DNA of 64,000 nucleotides, taken from Oscillospiraceae bacterium (GTDB lineage Bacteria > Bacillota > Clostridia > Oscillospirales > CAG-382). This document shows, in pieces, positions 24,985 through 33,198 of this stretch (position 1 is its first letter; each line of letters opens with the position of its first letter). The notes under the pieces were generated by a model. It was not told the origin of the DNA and ran no database searches. It saw nothing but the letters and a program-made list of their open reading frames with translations. A program made the position numbers and the translations under genes. Where the stretch lies: assembly GCA_015063885.1 (NCBI GenBank), contig SVTH01000001.1:1-64000 (forward strand). Direction: 5' to 3'.

Positions 24985-25422
24985 ATGAAGATCACCATCA
25001 TCCACGACCCAAAGGTGCAGGAGCCTCAGATCACCGTGACCTACGGCTACCTCACCGAGGAGCTGCAGGCTCTGCTGGCGGAGATCAGTCTGGCCGACAA
25101 CCGTATAGCAGGGGAGAAGAGCGGCACCACCCATTTCTTGAACCTTTCCGACCTCTACTATATCGAAACGGTTGACGGCAAGGTGTTCCTCTACACCGCT
25201 AAGGATACCTTCGAGACCAAAGCCCGTATCTACCAGCTGGAGGAAAAGCTTTCCGGCACCCCCTTCGCAAGAGTCTCCAAATCCGCAATCGTCAACCTGA
25301 AAAAAGTCCGTTCCATCACCCCGGAAAAGCACAGCAAGCTGATCATGACCCTGCTGAACGGGGAAAAGCTCATGGTCTCCCGTCAGTATCTGAACACCAT
25401 CAAAGAAAGGTTAGGTGTGTAA
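24985..25422 (+). CDS. LytTR DNA-binding domain regulator
   Basis: 145 residues without a receiver domain. The LytTR domain covers about 45-145: FLNLSDLYYIETVDGKVFLYT, then LEEKLSGTPFARVSKSAIVNLKKV and LMVSRQYLNTIKERLG. Stand-alone LytTR proteins followed by a membrane protein form LytTR regulatory systems such as HdrRM and BrsRM, in which the membrane protein restrains the regulator. The start at 24985 has GAAAGGAGGGC upstream; an upstream in-frame start at 24847 would begin in the repeat. The next gene starts 1 nt after the stop. Confidence 0.88.
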   Translation: MKITIIHDPKVQEPQITVTYGYLTEELQALLAEISLADNRIAGEKSGTTHFLNLSDLYYIETVDGKVFLYTAKDTFETKARIYQLEEKLSGTPFARVSKSAIVNLKKVRSITPEKHSKLIMTLLNGEKLMVSRQYLNTIKERLGV

Positions 25423-25423
25423 T

Positions 25424-25846
25424 ATGAACTCTAACTCTAAGCTCGTTCGTTTGTTTTACAGCTATTTCGGTTCTTTTGGCGTAGCGGCATTGTTGCTCGC
25501 ACTTTTGGGGTGCCATATCGAAAGCGTGTATCGCTTTATTCTGCCCACCGCCGTTGCTCTTGTGATCCCCGCTTTTCTCAACGTCTTTTTGCTTTGCAAA
25601 CATCAGTCTAAAGCGGAGCTATGGCTCAATCGTGCTTCCTACGGAGTGGCGGCGATCCTTTGCACCTTAGGCAGTTATTCCGCTTTCGGAATCTACAATT
25701 CCTGGAAGATCCTTGTTCTGGCTACCGTCGTGATGTTGGCCGTGTATGTTGCCTTCGGTATCCCTCTCTTTATCCTCGCCGACCGCAGAGAAAAACGCAA
25801 ACTCCAAGCCATGAACGAAAAGTTTATGGGAAATACGGAAGATTAA
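25424..25846 (+). CDS. DUF3021-like four-helix membrane protein, probable partner of the LytTR regulator
   Basis: 140 residues with four membrane helices (about 10-30, 36-58, 68-88 and 95-118) and a basic, charged C-terminal tail RREKRKLQAMNEKF. Size, topology and position 1 nt behind a lone LytTR gene fit the DUF3021 group, the membrane inhibitor of LytTR regulatory systems. The sequence similarity itself was judged by eye and is modest. AAAGG ahead of the ATG at 25424 overlaps the end of the regulator gene. Confidence 0.7.
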   Translation: MNSNSKLVRLFYSYFGSFGVAALLLALLGCHIESVYRFILPTAVALVIPAFLNVFLLCKHQSKAELWLNRASYGVAAILCTLGSYSAFGIYNSWKILVLATVVMLAVYVAFGIPLFILADRREKRKLQAMNEKFMGNTED

Positions 25847-25847
25847 A

Positions 25848-26010
25848 AGTGCGTTTTAAGGGGGACTTTTGGAAAAAAGTCCCCCTTAACAACCCCGAAA
25901 ACCTTATTGCCGAAACGCAAGTGCGTTTCGGTATTTTTCATTTCAGGATTACGGTTTCTTTGGGGATTCTTAAGGGGCCTTTCTTTTTCGTGAAAGAAAG
26001 ACCCCTTAAG
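25848..26010 (+). repeat. Dispersed tri-hairpin element, full copy E
   Basis: Hairpin 1 is 25856-25870/25875-25889 (15 bp). The core stem CCCCGAA/TTTGGGG has a G-T pair (25893-25899/25959-25965) and encloses the 9-bp stem 25910-25918/25923-25931 with loop AAGT. Hairpin 3 is 25969-25986/25993-26010 with one central C-A mismatch. The first 68 nt repeat copy D. It lies between the convergent DUF3021-like and glycosidase genes. Confidence 0.82.
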
Positions 26011-26015
26011 CGTTC

Positions 26016-27932
26016 TTATCCTTTGTGTATCTCCACTCTTTCGCCGTTTGTCTCTCCGCGGGCGATCTCTTTTCCGCCGTCACAAACCACCCAAGCGTCC
26101 TTGCCTACGCGGATACCGTAGCACCCGCCGCAGATGGGCAGCTTTTCCAGGCTGATCTCACCCAGCTCCTCAAAGTAGACAGGCACAAAGGAGAAGGCGT
26201 CCAACCCCTCGGGCCGAATACCGAAGAGCCCCTCCGTGACCACCCGTGCAAACAACGCACTCTCCCCGGAAAGATGGCGCTTCCCACCCTCCGGATAAGC
26301 CTCCACCGCATAGGGCACGCGATCGCACAACAACCGCTTGCGGCAGTACCCCAAGAGGGGCGCCATGATCCGATCCCCCGCACCGGCAAGGAAGGCCGCT
26401 TTCATGCCGTATAGCGTGGAGCGATCCCAAATGGTGCTGGAACGGTTTTCGTCGGAGATCTCGCAGGTCAGCATCCCCTCCTCCGTCCACAGATAGGGGG
26501 AAAGCATGGCACCCAGAGTGCCTTCCTTTCGATTGCCCATCTCCATGCACAAGGGCAGGCAGATCCACGCCCGCAGGGTGTCGTACCCCTTGGAGTAGCG
26601 GTAGGTCTCAAACCCGTGTAACTCCGCACCGAAATAACCGTCAATGGCCTCCGCCAAAGCGGCGGCTCTCTTTTTGTATTCCTCTGCCGTGTCAACATCT
26701 CCCAAGGACTCTGCCAGCTTGGAAGCAAACACCAACCCGCCGTAGCATAAGCAGGAGGTGGAAAGATTGGCCTTCCTGTCCGTGGGGAAGCGCCCCTCCA
26801 ATTCGTCGGAATCGGAACGGATCACACCCTCCGGCAATGTCTGCCGGCGGCAGTATTCCGCGCACCACTTGATGGCAGGGTAAAGCTCCTCTGCGATGGC
26901 CTTGTCCCCCGCGTAAAGACAGAACAGGGAAGCGCCGTATAAGTACATAGCGGCGTCGCCTCTGTCCCCCGCACCCTCCCAAATATCCAAGCCCTCCGCA
27001 ATGATAGAGCAGGGAAGCTTGTGGAAGCTTTCGGACATAAAAGCCGTGTAGGAACGGTAAGCGTTCAGGGAAGCCTCCATGGCAACTCTGTCTCCCGTCA
27101 TGGCAAAATGAGGGCCTGCATACTCCGCCTGGTCGTTGCACCAGGTGGCGGCGTAATAGGAGCGTCCCCCGGGACTGTGATATTTCCCGGTAAGGGTCTC
27201 AAATATGCTTTCCCCCGCACGGAGCTTGGAAAAACGGAACATACTGTCCAATACGGGGCTTGCGGTGTGAAGAACCATGGTACCGCAAAGCTCCTCCACC
27301 CGCAAAAGCCGTGCCAAAAGCTCCTTCCCGCCGTCTACCCGGGGACAGGGCCGGTTGGCGATCCGCGCGGAGTAGTAAACGTAATAGGTCAGCGTGTCAC
27401 CCGAGGCAAGACGGATCACCTCGGGGGCGTCGTGACGGATCTCCGCAAGGTAAACGCCCTTGGTGCCTCTCCCGTATTCGTGGAGATGTGCACCGGGCAG
27501 GGAAAGGGTAAACTCCCCGTCCTCCATGGCAATGAGGGACACCTGCTCCACAAAGTAAAGCGCGTTCTGCGCAGGATAAAAACGGCGCACGGTGAGAAGC
27601 TCGGCGTCCGTCTCGCAGGTGATGCAAAGGGTGCCGTCCAATTCCACCTGAATGGGGAACTCCCGCACGGGAACGCCGCCCTTCAGCAGACAGGGGGTCT
27701 GCTCCCTTGCCACGTCAAAATGATAGGTGGCGTGGGTGTGGTTGGGAATGGTGCGCAGAGTGGGGAAGTAAAAGCTCTGCTCCAAATGCAGGCTCCCGTC
27801 CTCCTTGGTGCCGTAGGAAATGATCCCGTCGGCGTAAAAACCGCTCATTTCGATGTCATCGGTGTGGACCTGCCCCTTTTTGACCTCCCAAACCAAACGG
27901 TCTCCGTCAATTTTCCAGATCTGCTCCGTCAT
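26016..27932 (-). CDS. Six-hairpin (alpha/alpha)6-barrel glycosidase-like protein
   Basis: 638 residues with no signal peptide. The N-terminal 210 residues are beta-rich, and the rest reads as an (alpha/alpha)6 barrel of the kind in GH78, GH95 and related families. Barrel motifs include KLRAGESIFETLTGKYHSPG, TWCNDQAEYAGPHFAMTGD and EGLDIWEGAGDRGDAAMYLY, with acidic residues suited to catalysis. CLCYGGLVFASKLAESLG gives a typical inner helix. The exact glycoside family and substrate cannot be set by eye. Cytoplasmic location suggests action on imported oligosaccharides. It has its own promoter and is followed by the tri-hairpin element. Confidence 0.65.
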   Translation of the reverse strand: MTEQIWKIDGDRLVWEVKKGQVHTDDIEMSGFYADGIISYGTKEDGSLHLEQSFYFPTLRTIPNHTHATYHFDVAREQTPCLLKGGVPVREFPIQVELDGTLCITCETDAELLTVRRFYPAQNALYFVEQVSLIAMEDGEFTLSLPGAHLHEYGRGTKGVYLAEIRHDAPEVIRLASGDTLTYYVYYSARIANRPCPRVDGGKELLARLLRVEELCGTMVLHTASPVLDSMFRFSKLRAGESIFETLTGKYHSPGGRSYYAATWCNDQAEYAGPHFAMTGDRVAMEASLNAYRSYTAFMSESFHKLPCSIIAEGLDIWEGAGDRGDAAMYLYGASLFCLYAGDKAIAEELYPAIKWCAEYCRRQTLPEGVIRSDSDELEGRFPTDRKANLSTSCLCYGGLVFASKLAESLGDVDTAEEYKKRAAALAEAIDGYFGAELHGFETYRYSKGYDTLRAWICLPLCMEMGNRKEGTLGAMLSPYLWTEEGMLTCEISDENRSSTIWDRSTLYGMKAAFLAGAGDRIMAPLLGYCRKRLLCDRVPYAVEAYPEGGKRHLSGESALFARVVTEGLFGIRPEGLDAFSFVPVYFEELGEISLEKLPICGGCYGIRVGKDAWVVCDGGKEIARGETNGERVEIHKG

Positions 27933-27965
27933 ATTCCGTTACCTCGCTGCTTTTTCATTTTCCTA

Positions 27966-27995
27966 AGTATATCACAAGACTTTTGGCTTTGTCAA
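27966..27995 (-). promoter_or_regulatory. Promoter of the six-hairpin glycosidase gene
   Basis: On the minus strand TTGACA (27990-27995), 18 bp, TATACT (27966-27971). Confidence 0.75.
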
Positions 27996-28009
27996 TGCAA
28001 AACGCCGCA

Positions 28010-28039
28010 AAAAGGGACCCTTTTTACAGAGTCCCTTTT
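28010..28039 (-). terminator. Terminator of the solute-binding protein gene
   Basis: Stem AAAAGGGAC/GTCCCTTTT (28010-28018/28031-28039). On the minus strand it ends in a T run just after the stop codon at 28044. Confidence 0.75.
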
Positions 28040-28043
28040 CCGA

Positions 28044-29564
28044 TTATTCTTCTTCTCTTTGGGCGAAGGTCTCGATGAGCTTGTCCATCTCCGCCTTTGC
28101 GCCGGATTCCAAGGTCTCGTAGCTGGAAGCGAAGGAGCCCTTGGGCTTCTCGATGAGCTGGGTGAGCATATTGGAAAGACCGCCCACACGGTAAACGGCG
28201 CCCAGATCTGCACCTGCGCAGTCGAAGATCAGCTCCAGCATCTCCACGTCGTCGTCGGTACGGAGCTTCTGATACTGCAGAACCACGTCGTAATAAGCGG
28301 TGGCAACGGTATCTACGGAGTAAGCGCCCAGGGCATCCAGGATCACCTGTGCACGGTAGGATCTTTCGTCGGAAAGACCGTAGGGGATGCAGTAAGCGTT
28401 GGCAGACCAAGCACCCACCTGGGTGTAGTACTGCTCCTGGCTCTCGTCAAACAGGGGAGAGGGCAGAATGCCGAAATCGCTCTTCATATCTCCCAGCTTC
28501 AAGGCATCCTCCATACCGCCGGAATAGAACAGGCACTGGTCAGCCTTAAAGGAATCCAACAGCATGTTCATGGGGGTGGAGGACTCGTTGAAATAGTCGT
28601 CACCGCAAACGTAATCCTCGCTGTCCTGGAGCAGGTCCAGAATGGAATCCACTACCTTGGCGCTTCTTTCGTTGTAAATGGAGATGTAGGGCACGCCTGC
28701 CTCGTCCACGGCGGCAATGCGCTCGCCTGCAGCGTAGAACAGCTTCTGCATATCGCCGTTCTGACCTGCCCAGCCGTACATATCGTGGTAGGTGATCTTG
28801 CCGTCCTTATCCAGGTCCTCGCTGAGATCCGCCTGCTTCATCAGCTCCAGGATCTTCTCGATGGTCCACTGCTTGTCTCTCACCAGCTGGTAGGGATACT
28901 CGATCCCCGCATCGTCCATCAGCTTCTTGTTGAAGTACAAGCATCCTGCGGCGTTCTTGGCGCGCAAGCCGATGTCGCCGGTGAGGTAGTAGGTGCAGTT
29001 CCCGATGGCGGTGTCGGCAATAAAGGTCTGATCCCACCAGGAGTTCTGAATACGGATGCCTGCGGCGGTGGAAAGATCCATCAGCAGGCCCTCGGCCGCC
29101 ATGGTGCCTGCGTCCAGCAGACAGGGGTAGAGAATGTCGTATTCGCCCGTGCCGGAATATCCGAACTCACGAACGGCCGCCAGGAAGGTGCCGCCGTAAC
29201 GCTTGGGGTCAATGAGGATCTCCTCCTCGATGGTCACGCCGTAAGCGTCCTCTACCGCCTCGGTACGCTCCTTGATGGCAACGGAGAGGGCTTCTGCGCA
29301 GGTCTCGTTGTTGGAGTTGTCTCCGATCTCCGTGACGTAAGAGTCGTTAAACGCTGCGGTGAATACCTTGATGACCTCTCCGCGGAACTCGTCGGTCTCC
29401 ACAAAGCTGTCGGTGTTTACGGAAACGTCGGTGCTTTCGGAAGGCAGGGAAGAGGTCCCCTCCTGGGGCTGGGAAACCCCGGGAGCGTTCCCGTCGCAGC
29501 TTGCCAGGGGCACCAAAGCGAAGATGCACACCAGGCAAATGCAAAGCAGTTTTTTCATTTTCAT
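28044..29564 (-). CDS. Extracellular solute-binding lipoprotein (ABC sugar transporter type)
   Basis: 506 residues. The first 23 form a lipoprotein signal MKMKKLLCICLVCIFALVP with lipobox LASC, so Cys23 would be lipidated outside the membrane. A Ser/Thr-rich linker follows, then a two-lobed binding protein with typical segments such as GEVIKVFTAAFNDSYV, MYGWAGQNGDMQKLFYAAGE and WSANAYCIPYGLSD, resembling the family 1 sugar-binding proteins. No ABC permease or ATPase gene is near, so its transporter lies elsewhere. It is followed by a terminator and preceded by only a weak one, so it could be partly transcribed from the dockerin gene upstream. Confidence 0.82.
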   Translation of the reverse strand: MKMKKLLCICLVCIFALVPLASCDGNAPGVSQPQEGTSSLPSESTDVSVNTDSFVETDEFRGEVIKVFTAAFNDSYVTEIGDNSNNETCAEALSVAIKERTEAVEDAYGVTIEEEILIDPKRYGGTFLAAVREFGYSGTGEYDILYPCLLDAGTMAAEGLLMDLSTAAGIRIQNSWWDQTFIADTAIGNCTYYLTGDIGLRAKNAAGCLYFNKKLMDDAGIEYPYQLVRDKQWTIEKILELMKQADLSEDLDKDGKITYHDMYGWAGQNGDMQKLFYAAGERIAAVDEAGVPYISIYNERSAKVVDSILDLLQDSEDYVCGDDYFNESSTPMNMLLDSFKADQCLFYSGGMEDALKLGDMKSDFGILPSPLFDESQEQYYTQVGAWSANAYCIPYGLSDERSYRAQVILDALGAYSVDTVATAYYDVVLQYQKLRTDDDVEMLELIFDCAGADLGAVYRVGGLSNMLTQLIEKPKGSFASSYETLESGAKAEMDKLIETFAQREEE

Positions 29565-29590
29565 AACAGTTCGATCCTTTTCTTAGAGAG

Positions 29591-29624
29591 AAAGGGGCTG
29601 TCGCTTCTTGGCAACAGCCCCTTT
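29591..29624. terminator. Hairpin between the cohesin-dockerin gene and the lipoprotein gene
   Basis: Stem AAAGGGGCTGT/ACAGCCCCTTT (29591-29601/29614-29624). On the minus strand only three Ts follow, so termination after the dockerin gene may be incomplete. Confidence 0.6.
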
Positions 29625-29646
29625 TCGGTTTTAAACGGTCGGTTTC

Positions 29647-32600
29647 TTAAGAAGACTTTTTGTTCATAACGAGCTTCTTCAGAACACCGTAGTCCAGAAC
29701 ATTCACTCTGTTGTCGCCGTTCAGGTCGGATCTGGAAAGCTCTTCCTCGCTGAGCGTTCTCAAACGCATACAGTGAGCCTTCAGCTTTGCGTAGTCCAAA
29801 GCGTTGACTTTGCCGTTGCCGTCAACGTCGCCGCGTGCAAACTCGGGCTTGAGCTCGTAGGACAGGATGGAGCAGCTTACGAATTCTCTGGTGCCGTTGT
29901 AGTTCTTCAAGGAACCCTTCACGGTGATGGTGTCGCCAACGTCGATGAGGTCGGCGCCCTCGCCCTTCAGGCGGTAGCAATAGATGAGCTTGTCAGCCAT
30001 GTCGCCGATCTGAATGGTAACGCCGATGTTGCCGTAGGCTTCATTGTAAGGCTCGTTTACCTCAACGATCACGCCGGTGAGCTCGTATACGTAGCCGTCG
30101 GACAGGGTCTCGCCTGCCTCCAGCTTGTAGAGGGCGTTCACGATCTCCTCGGGAGTCTTGTAGATCACCACTTCTTCTTCACCGGGAACGTAGGAATCCA
30201 GGGTACAGCCGGCATCGAACTCGATGGTGCCTTTGTAATTCTTGAGAACGCCGGTAACGGTAATGGTGTCGCCGGTCTTGATCACGTCAGCCCCGTTGCC
30301 CTTCATGCGGTAGCACTTGATCAGCTTGTCGGTCATATCACCGATCTGGATGGTAACGGTGACGTTGCCGTACTGGGAGCTGTAGGCATCGTTTACGGAG
30401 GTGATCACACCGGTGAGGGTGTAAAGATGACCGTCGGAAAGGGTCTCGCCGTCTGCCAGCCCGTAAGCCGCATTGACGATCTCCTCGGGAGTCTCGTAGA
30501 TTTCTACGGGAGGCTCAACGGGAGCCTCGGAAACGGCAAACTCTGCTACGGAGATGAACTCCCAGAAGATCTTGCCGCCGTGGGGATCGGCGCCCAGAAC
30601 AGCCTCGTTGGAGCCTGCGTACAGCAGAACTCTCACGTATGCGGCTTCAACTTCTTCGAAGGTGAATACGTTGGAAACGGTGCCGAACTTGCCAACTGCT
30701 ACGTCAGCTTCTGCAAGATCGAACTTGCCGATCTCCTTCCATTCCTTACCGTCCAAGGAAACCTCTACGGTTGCCTGACCTTCGGGATAACCGATCATAA
30801 CGTTTGCACAGTGGTACAGATCTACGGTCACACCGTTGATCTTCTTAGCTTCGCCAAGAGCATAGGTCAGGGTTACGTCCATACCTGCTGCGGTGCAGTT
30901 GCCGTTGGCAACCAGGACTACGTTGCCGGTGCCAACATCATTCCAGTCACCGGTGAAGCCGGTCTTGCCGTCGGTGAGAAGGGTTTCTTTGTTAACGTCT
31001 ACGTCAACCTTGGTGTTCTCCACGGGCTCTTCTTCCTTGAGCTCGTAGGACAGGATGGAGCAACTTACGAATTCTCTGGTGCCGTTGTAGTTCTTCAAGG
31101 AACCCTTCACGGTGATGGTGTCGCCAACGTCGATGAGGTCGGCGCCATCGCCCTTCAGGCGGTAGCAATAGATGAGCTTGTCAGCCATGTCGCCGATCTG
31201 AATGGTAACGCCGATGTTGCCGTAGGCTTCATTGTAAGGCTCGTTTACCTCAACGATCACGCCGGTGAGCTCGTATACGTAGCCGTCGGACAGGGTCTCG
31301 CCTGCCTCCAGCTTGTAGAGGGCGTTCACGATCTCCTCGGGAGTCTTGTAGATCACCACTTCTTCTTCACCGGGAACGTAGGAATCCAGGGTACAGCCGG
31401 CATCGAACTCGATGGTGCCTTTGTAATTCTTGAGAACGCCGGTAACGGTAATGGTGTCGCCGGTCTTGATCACGTCAGCCCCGTTGCCCTTCATGCGGTA
31501 GCACTTGATCAGCTTGTCGGTCATATCACCGATCTGGATGGTAACGGTGACGTTGCCGTACTGGGAGCTGTAGGCATCGTTTACGGAGGTGATCACACCG
31601 GTGAGGGTGTAAAGATGACCGTCGGAAAGGGTCTCGCCGTCTGCCAGCCCGTAAGCCGCATTGACGATCTCCTCGGGAGTCTCGTAGATTTCTACGGGAG
31701 GCTCAACGGGAGCCTCGGAAACGGCAAACTCTGCTACGGAGATGAACTCCCAGAAGATCTTGCCGCCGTGGGGATCGGCGCCCAGAACAGCCTCGTTGGA
31801 GCCTGCGTACAGCAGAACTCTCACGTATGCGGCTTCAACTTCTTCGAAGGTGAATACGTTGGAAACGGTGCCGAACTTGCCAACTGCTACGTCAGCTTCT
31901 GCAAGATCGAACTTGCCGATCTCCTTCCATTCCTTACCGTCCAAGGAAACCTCTACGGTTGCCTGACCTTCGGGATAACCGATCATAACGTTTGCACAGT
32001 GGTACAGATCTACGGTCACACCGTTGATCTTCTTAGCTTCGCCAAGAGCATAGGTCAGGGTTACGTCCATACCTGCTGCGGTGCAGTTGCCGTTGGCAAC
32101 CAGGACTACGTTGCCGGTGCCAACATCATTCCAGTCACCGGTGAAGCCGGTCTTACCGTCGGTGAGAGGGGGCTCGTCGTTAACGTTGATCTCCGTTTTG
32201 GTGTTTGCGGGAGCCTTGACACACGCATCCATAACGCAGTTTGCTTCAAACTCGATGGTGCCTTTGAAATTCATCAGCATACCGGAAACGGTGATGGTAT
32301 CGCCAACGGCCAGCTCGGCGACGCCCTCGCCCTTCAAACGGAAGCACTGGATGGGCTTGTCTGCCATGTCGCCTACGCGGATGGTAACGGTGATATTCTT
32401 ATACTGTTCGTTGTAAGGAGTGTTAACGGCAAGGACAACGCCGGTGAGCTGGTAGATATGCTTATTGGAGAGATACTCCTTATCCTCCAGCTGGTATGCC
32501 GCGTTGACGATCTCCTCGGGGGTCTCGTAGATCACCACGGGATTTTTCATAACAACGGTAGAGGAGCTGCCGTAAGCTTCGATCAGACCGGAAGCGACTG

Positions 32601-33030
32601 CGAAGCTGTTCATCGTATCCACTTCTGCGGAAATGGTTGCTTCGCCCTCGGTAAGAGGTACGAAGGTCACGACAAACAGTTCTCCGGAAAGCACGTCCGT
32701 GGGGTTGACAGCCGCAAGGGTTGCGGTGCCATCCTCAACCTTCACGTCGGTCAAGCCTGCCCCTTTGAACTCGATCCCTTCCCAGGAAAGCAGTTCGGGG
32801 TTCCAGGTCACGGTGACCCGGTAGCCTGCGATGGCGGTCAAGCCGTCGGCAAGCTTCAGCGTAAAGGGAACCTGGAATGCGTCCGCCTTGGCGTCTCCGG
32901 TGTAGCCTACCTCTGCGGGTGCGTCAACGGAAAGAACGGTACTTTCTGCCGCCAACACAGACAAAAGGGAAGCGGACACCATGGTGACCACCATCAGGAC
33001 TGCCAGTAAAAGCGATGTAAATCTTCTCAT
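29647..33030 (-). CDS. Secreted cohesin- and dockerin-bearing multidomain protein with duplicated modules
   Basis: 1127 residues, exported by an N-terminal signal peptide (MRRFTSLLLAVLMVVTMVSA). Residues 29-155 form a cohesin-like beta-sandwich (PFTLKLADGLTAIAGYRV, VTWNPELLSWEGI). Five OB-like modules follow at about 165-275, 447-545, 557-660, 843-945 and 953-1060, each beginning YETPEEIVNA or YKTPEEIVNA and containing LTGVI, QIGDM and GDTITV. Discoidin-like (F5/8 C) domains sit at about 290-440 and 686-836. A type I dockerin ends the protein, with two calcium loops DVDGNGKVNALDY and DLNGDNRVNVLDY. Ligands are unknown; carbohydrate or surface binding is likely. A 1188-bp unit is tandemly duplicated. 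There are no catalytic motifs. Confidence 0.85.
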   Translation of the reverse strand: MRRFTSLLLAVLMVVTMVSASLLSVLAAESTVLSVDAPAEVGYTGDAKADAFQVPFTLKLADGLTAIAGYRVTVTWNPELLSWEGIEFKGAGLTDVKVEDGTATLAAVNPTDVLSGELFVVTFVPLTEGEATISAEVDTMNSFAVASGLIEAYGSSSTVVMKNPVVIYETPEEIVNAAYQLEDKEYLSNKHIYQLTGVVLAVNTPYNEQYKNITVTIRVGDMADKPIQCFRLKGEGVAELAVGDTITVSGMLMNFKGTIEFEANCVMDACVKAPANTKTEINVNDEPPLTDGKTGFTGDWNDVGTGNVVLVANGNCTAAGMDVTLTYALGEAKKINGVTVDLYHCANVMIGYPEGQATVEVSLDGKEWKEIGKFDLAEADVAVGKFGTVSNVFTFEEVEAAYVRVLLYAGSNEAVLGADPHGGKIFWEFISVAEFAVSEAPVEPPVEIYETPEEIVNAAYGLADGETLSDGHLYTLTGVITSVNDAYSSQYGNVTVTIQIGDMTDKLIKCYRMKGNGADVIKTGDTITVTGVLKNYKGTIEFDAGCTLDSYVPGEEEVVIYKTPEEIVNALYKLEAGETLSDGYVYELTGVIVEVNEPYNEAYGNIGVTIQIGDMADKLIYCYRLKGDGADLIDVGDTITVKGSLKNYNGTREFVSCSILSYELKEEEPVENTKVDVDVNKETLLTDGKTGFTGDWNDVGTGNVVLVANGNCTAAGMDVTLTYALGEAKKINGVTVDLYHCANVMIGYPEGQATVEVSLDGKEWKEIGKFDLAEADVAVGKFGTVSNVFTFEEVEAAYVRVLLYAGSNEAVLGADPHGGKIFWEFISVAEFAVSEAPVEPPVEIYETPEEIVNAAYGLADGETLSDGHLYTLTGVITSVNDAYSSQYGNVTVTIQIGDMTDKLIKCYRMKGNGADVIKTGDTITVTGVLKNYKGTIEFDAGCTLDSYVPGEEEVVIYKTPEEIVNALYKLEAGETLSDGYVYELTGVIVEVNEPYNEAYGNIGVTIQIGDMADKLIYCYRLKGEGADLIDVGDTITVKGSLKNYNGTREFVSCSILSYELKPEFARGDVDGNGKVNALDYAKLKAHCMRLRTLSEEELSRSDLNGDNRVNVLDYGVLKKLVMNKKSS
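29850..32173 (-). repeat. Near-identical tandem duplication (1188-bp period) within the cohesin-dockerin gene
   Basis: Bases 29850-30985 and 31038-32173 align at a constant 1188-bp offset with only about three differences seen by eye: near 29871/31059, 29957/31145 and 30976/32164. Each unit encodes one discoidin and two OB-like modules, 396 residues per period. Such identity, synonymous sites included, points to a recent duplication or ongoing gene conversion. Read-length assembly error is an alternative. Confidence 0.9.
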
Positions 33031-33077
33031 AAAAGCAGATGTTCCTTTCTATTCTGAGCATATTATTTTGTGAACAT

Positions 33078-33106
33078 ATTATACAATAACTTTTGTCGGA
33101 ATGCAA
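33078..33106 (-). promoter_or_regulatory. Promoter of the cohesin-dockerin gene
   Basis: On the minus strand TTGCAT (33101-33106), 17 bp, TATAAT (33078-33083). Confidence 0.82.
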
Positions 33107-33163
33107 TAGTTTTTTGAAAAAACCATGAACGTCTTTCCTATTTTTATAAAAAACACAGAAAAA

Positions 33164-33185
33164 GAGAGAGCCCAAAGGCTCTCTC
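33164..33185 (-). terminator. Terminator of murQ-GDPD unit
   Basis: Perfect 9-bp stem GAGAGAGCC/GGCTCTCTC with a CAAA loop; the minus-strand transcript continues into a T-rich run. Confidence 0.85.
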
Positions 33186-33198
33186 AAGGGGGGTGTCG

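Noticed and set aside
27021..29669. 882-residue plus-strand frame across the glycosidase and lipoprotein genes
   Set aside because: It spans the gap, terminator and promoter between two real minus-strand genes, so it cannot be a single conserved protein.
29773..33009. 1078-residue plus-strand frame opposite the cohesin-dockerin gene
   Set aside because: Shadow frame: it repeats because the real gene is duplicated, and it has no promoter, ribosome site or recognisable domain.
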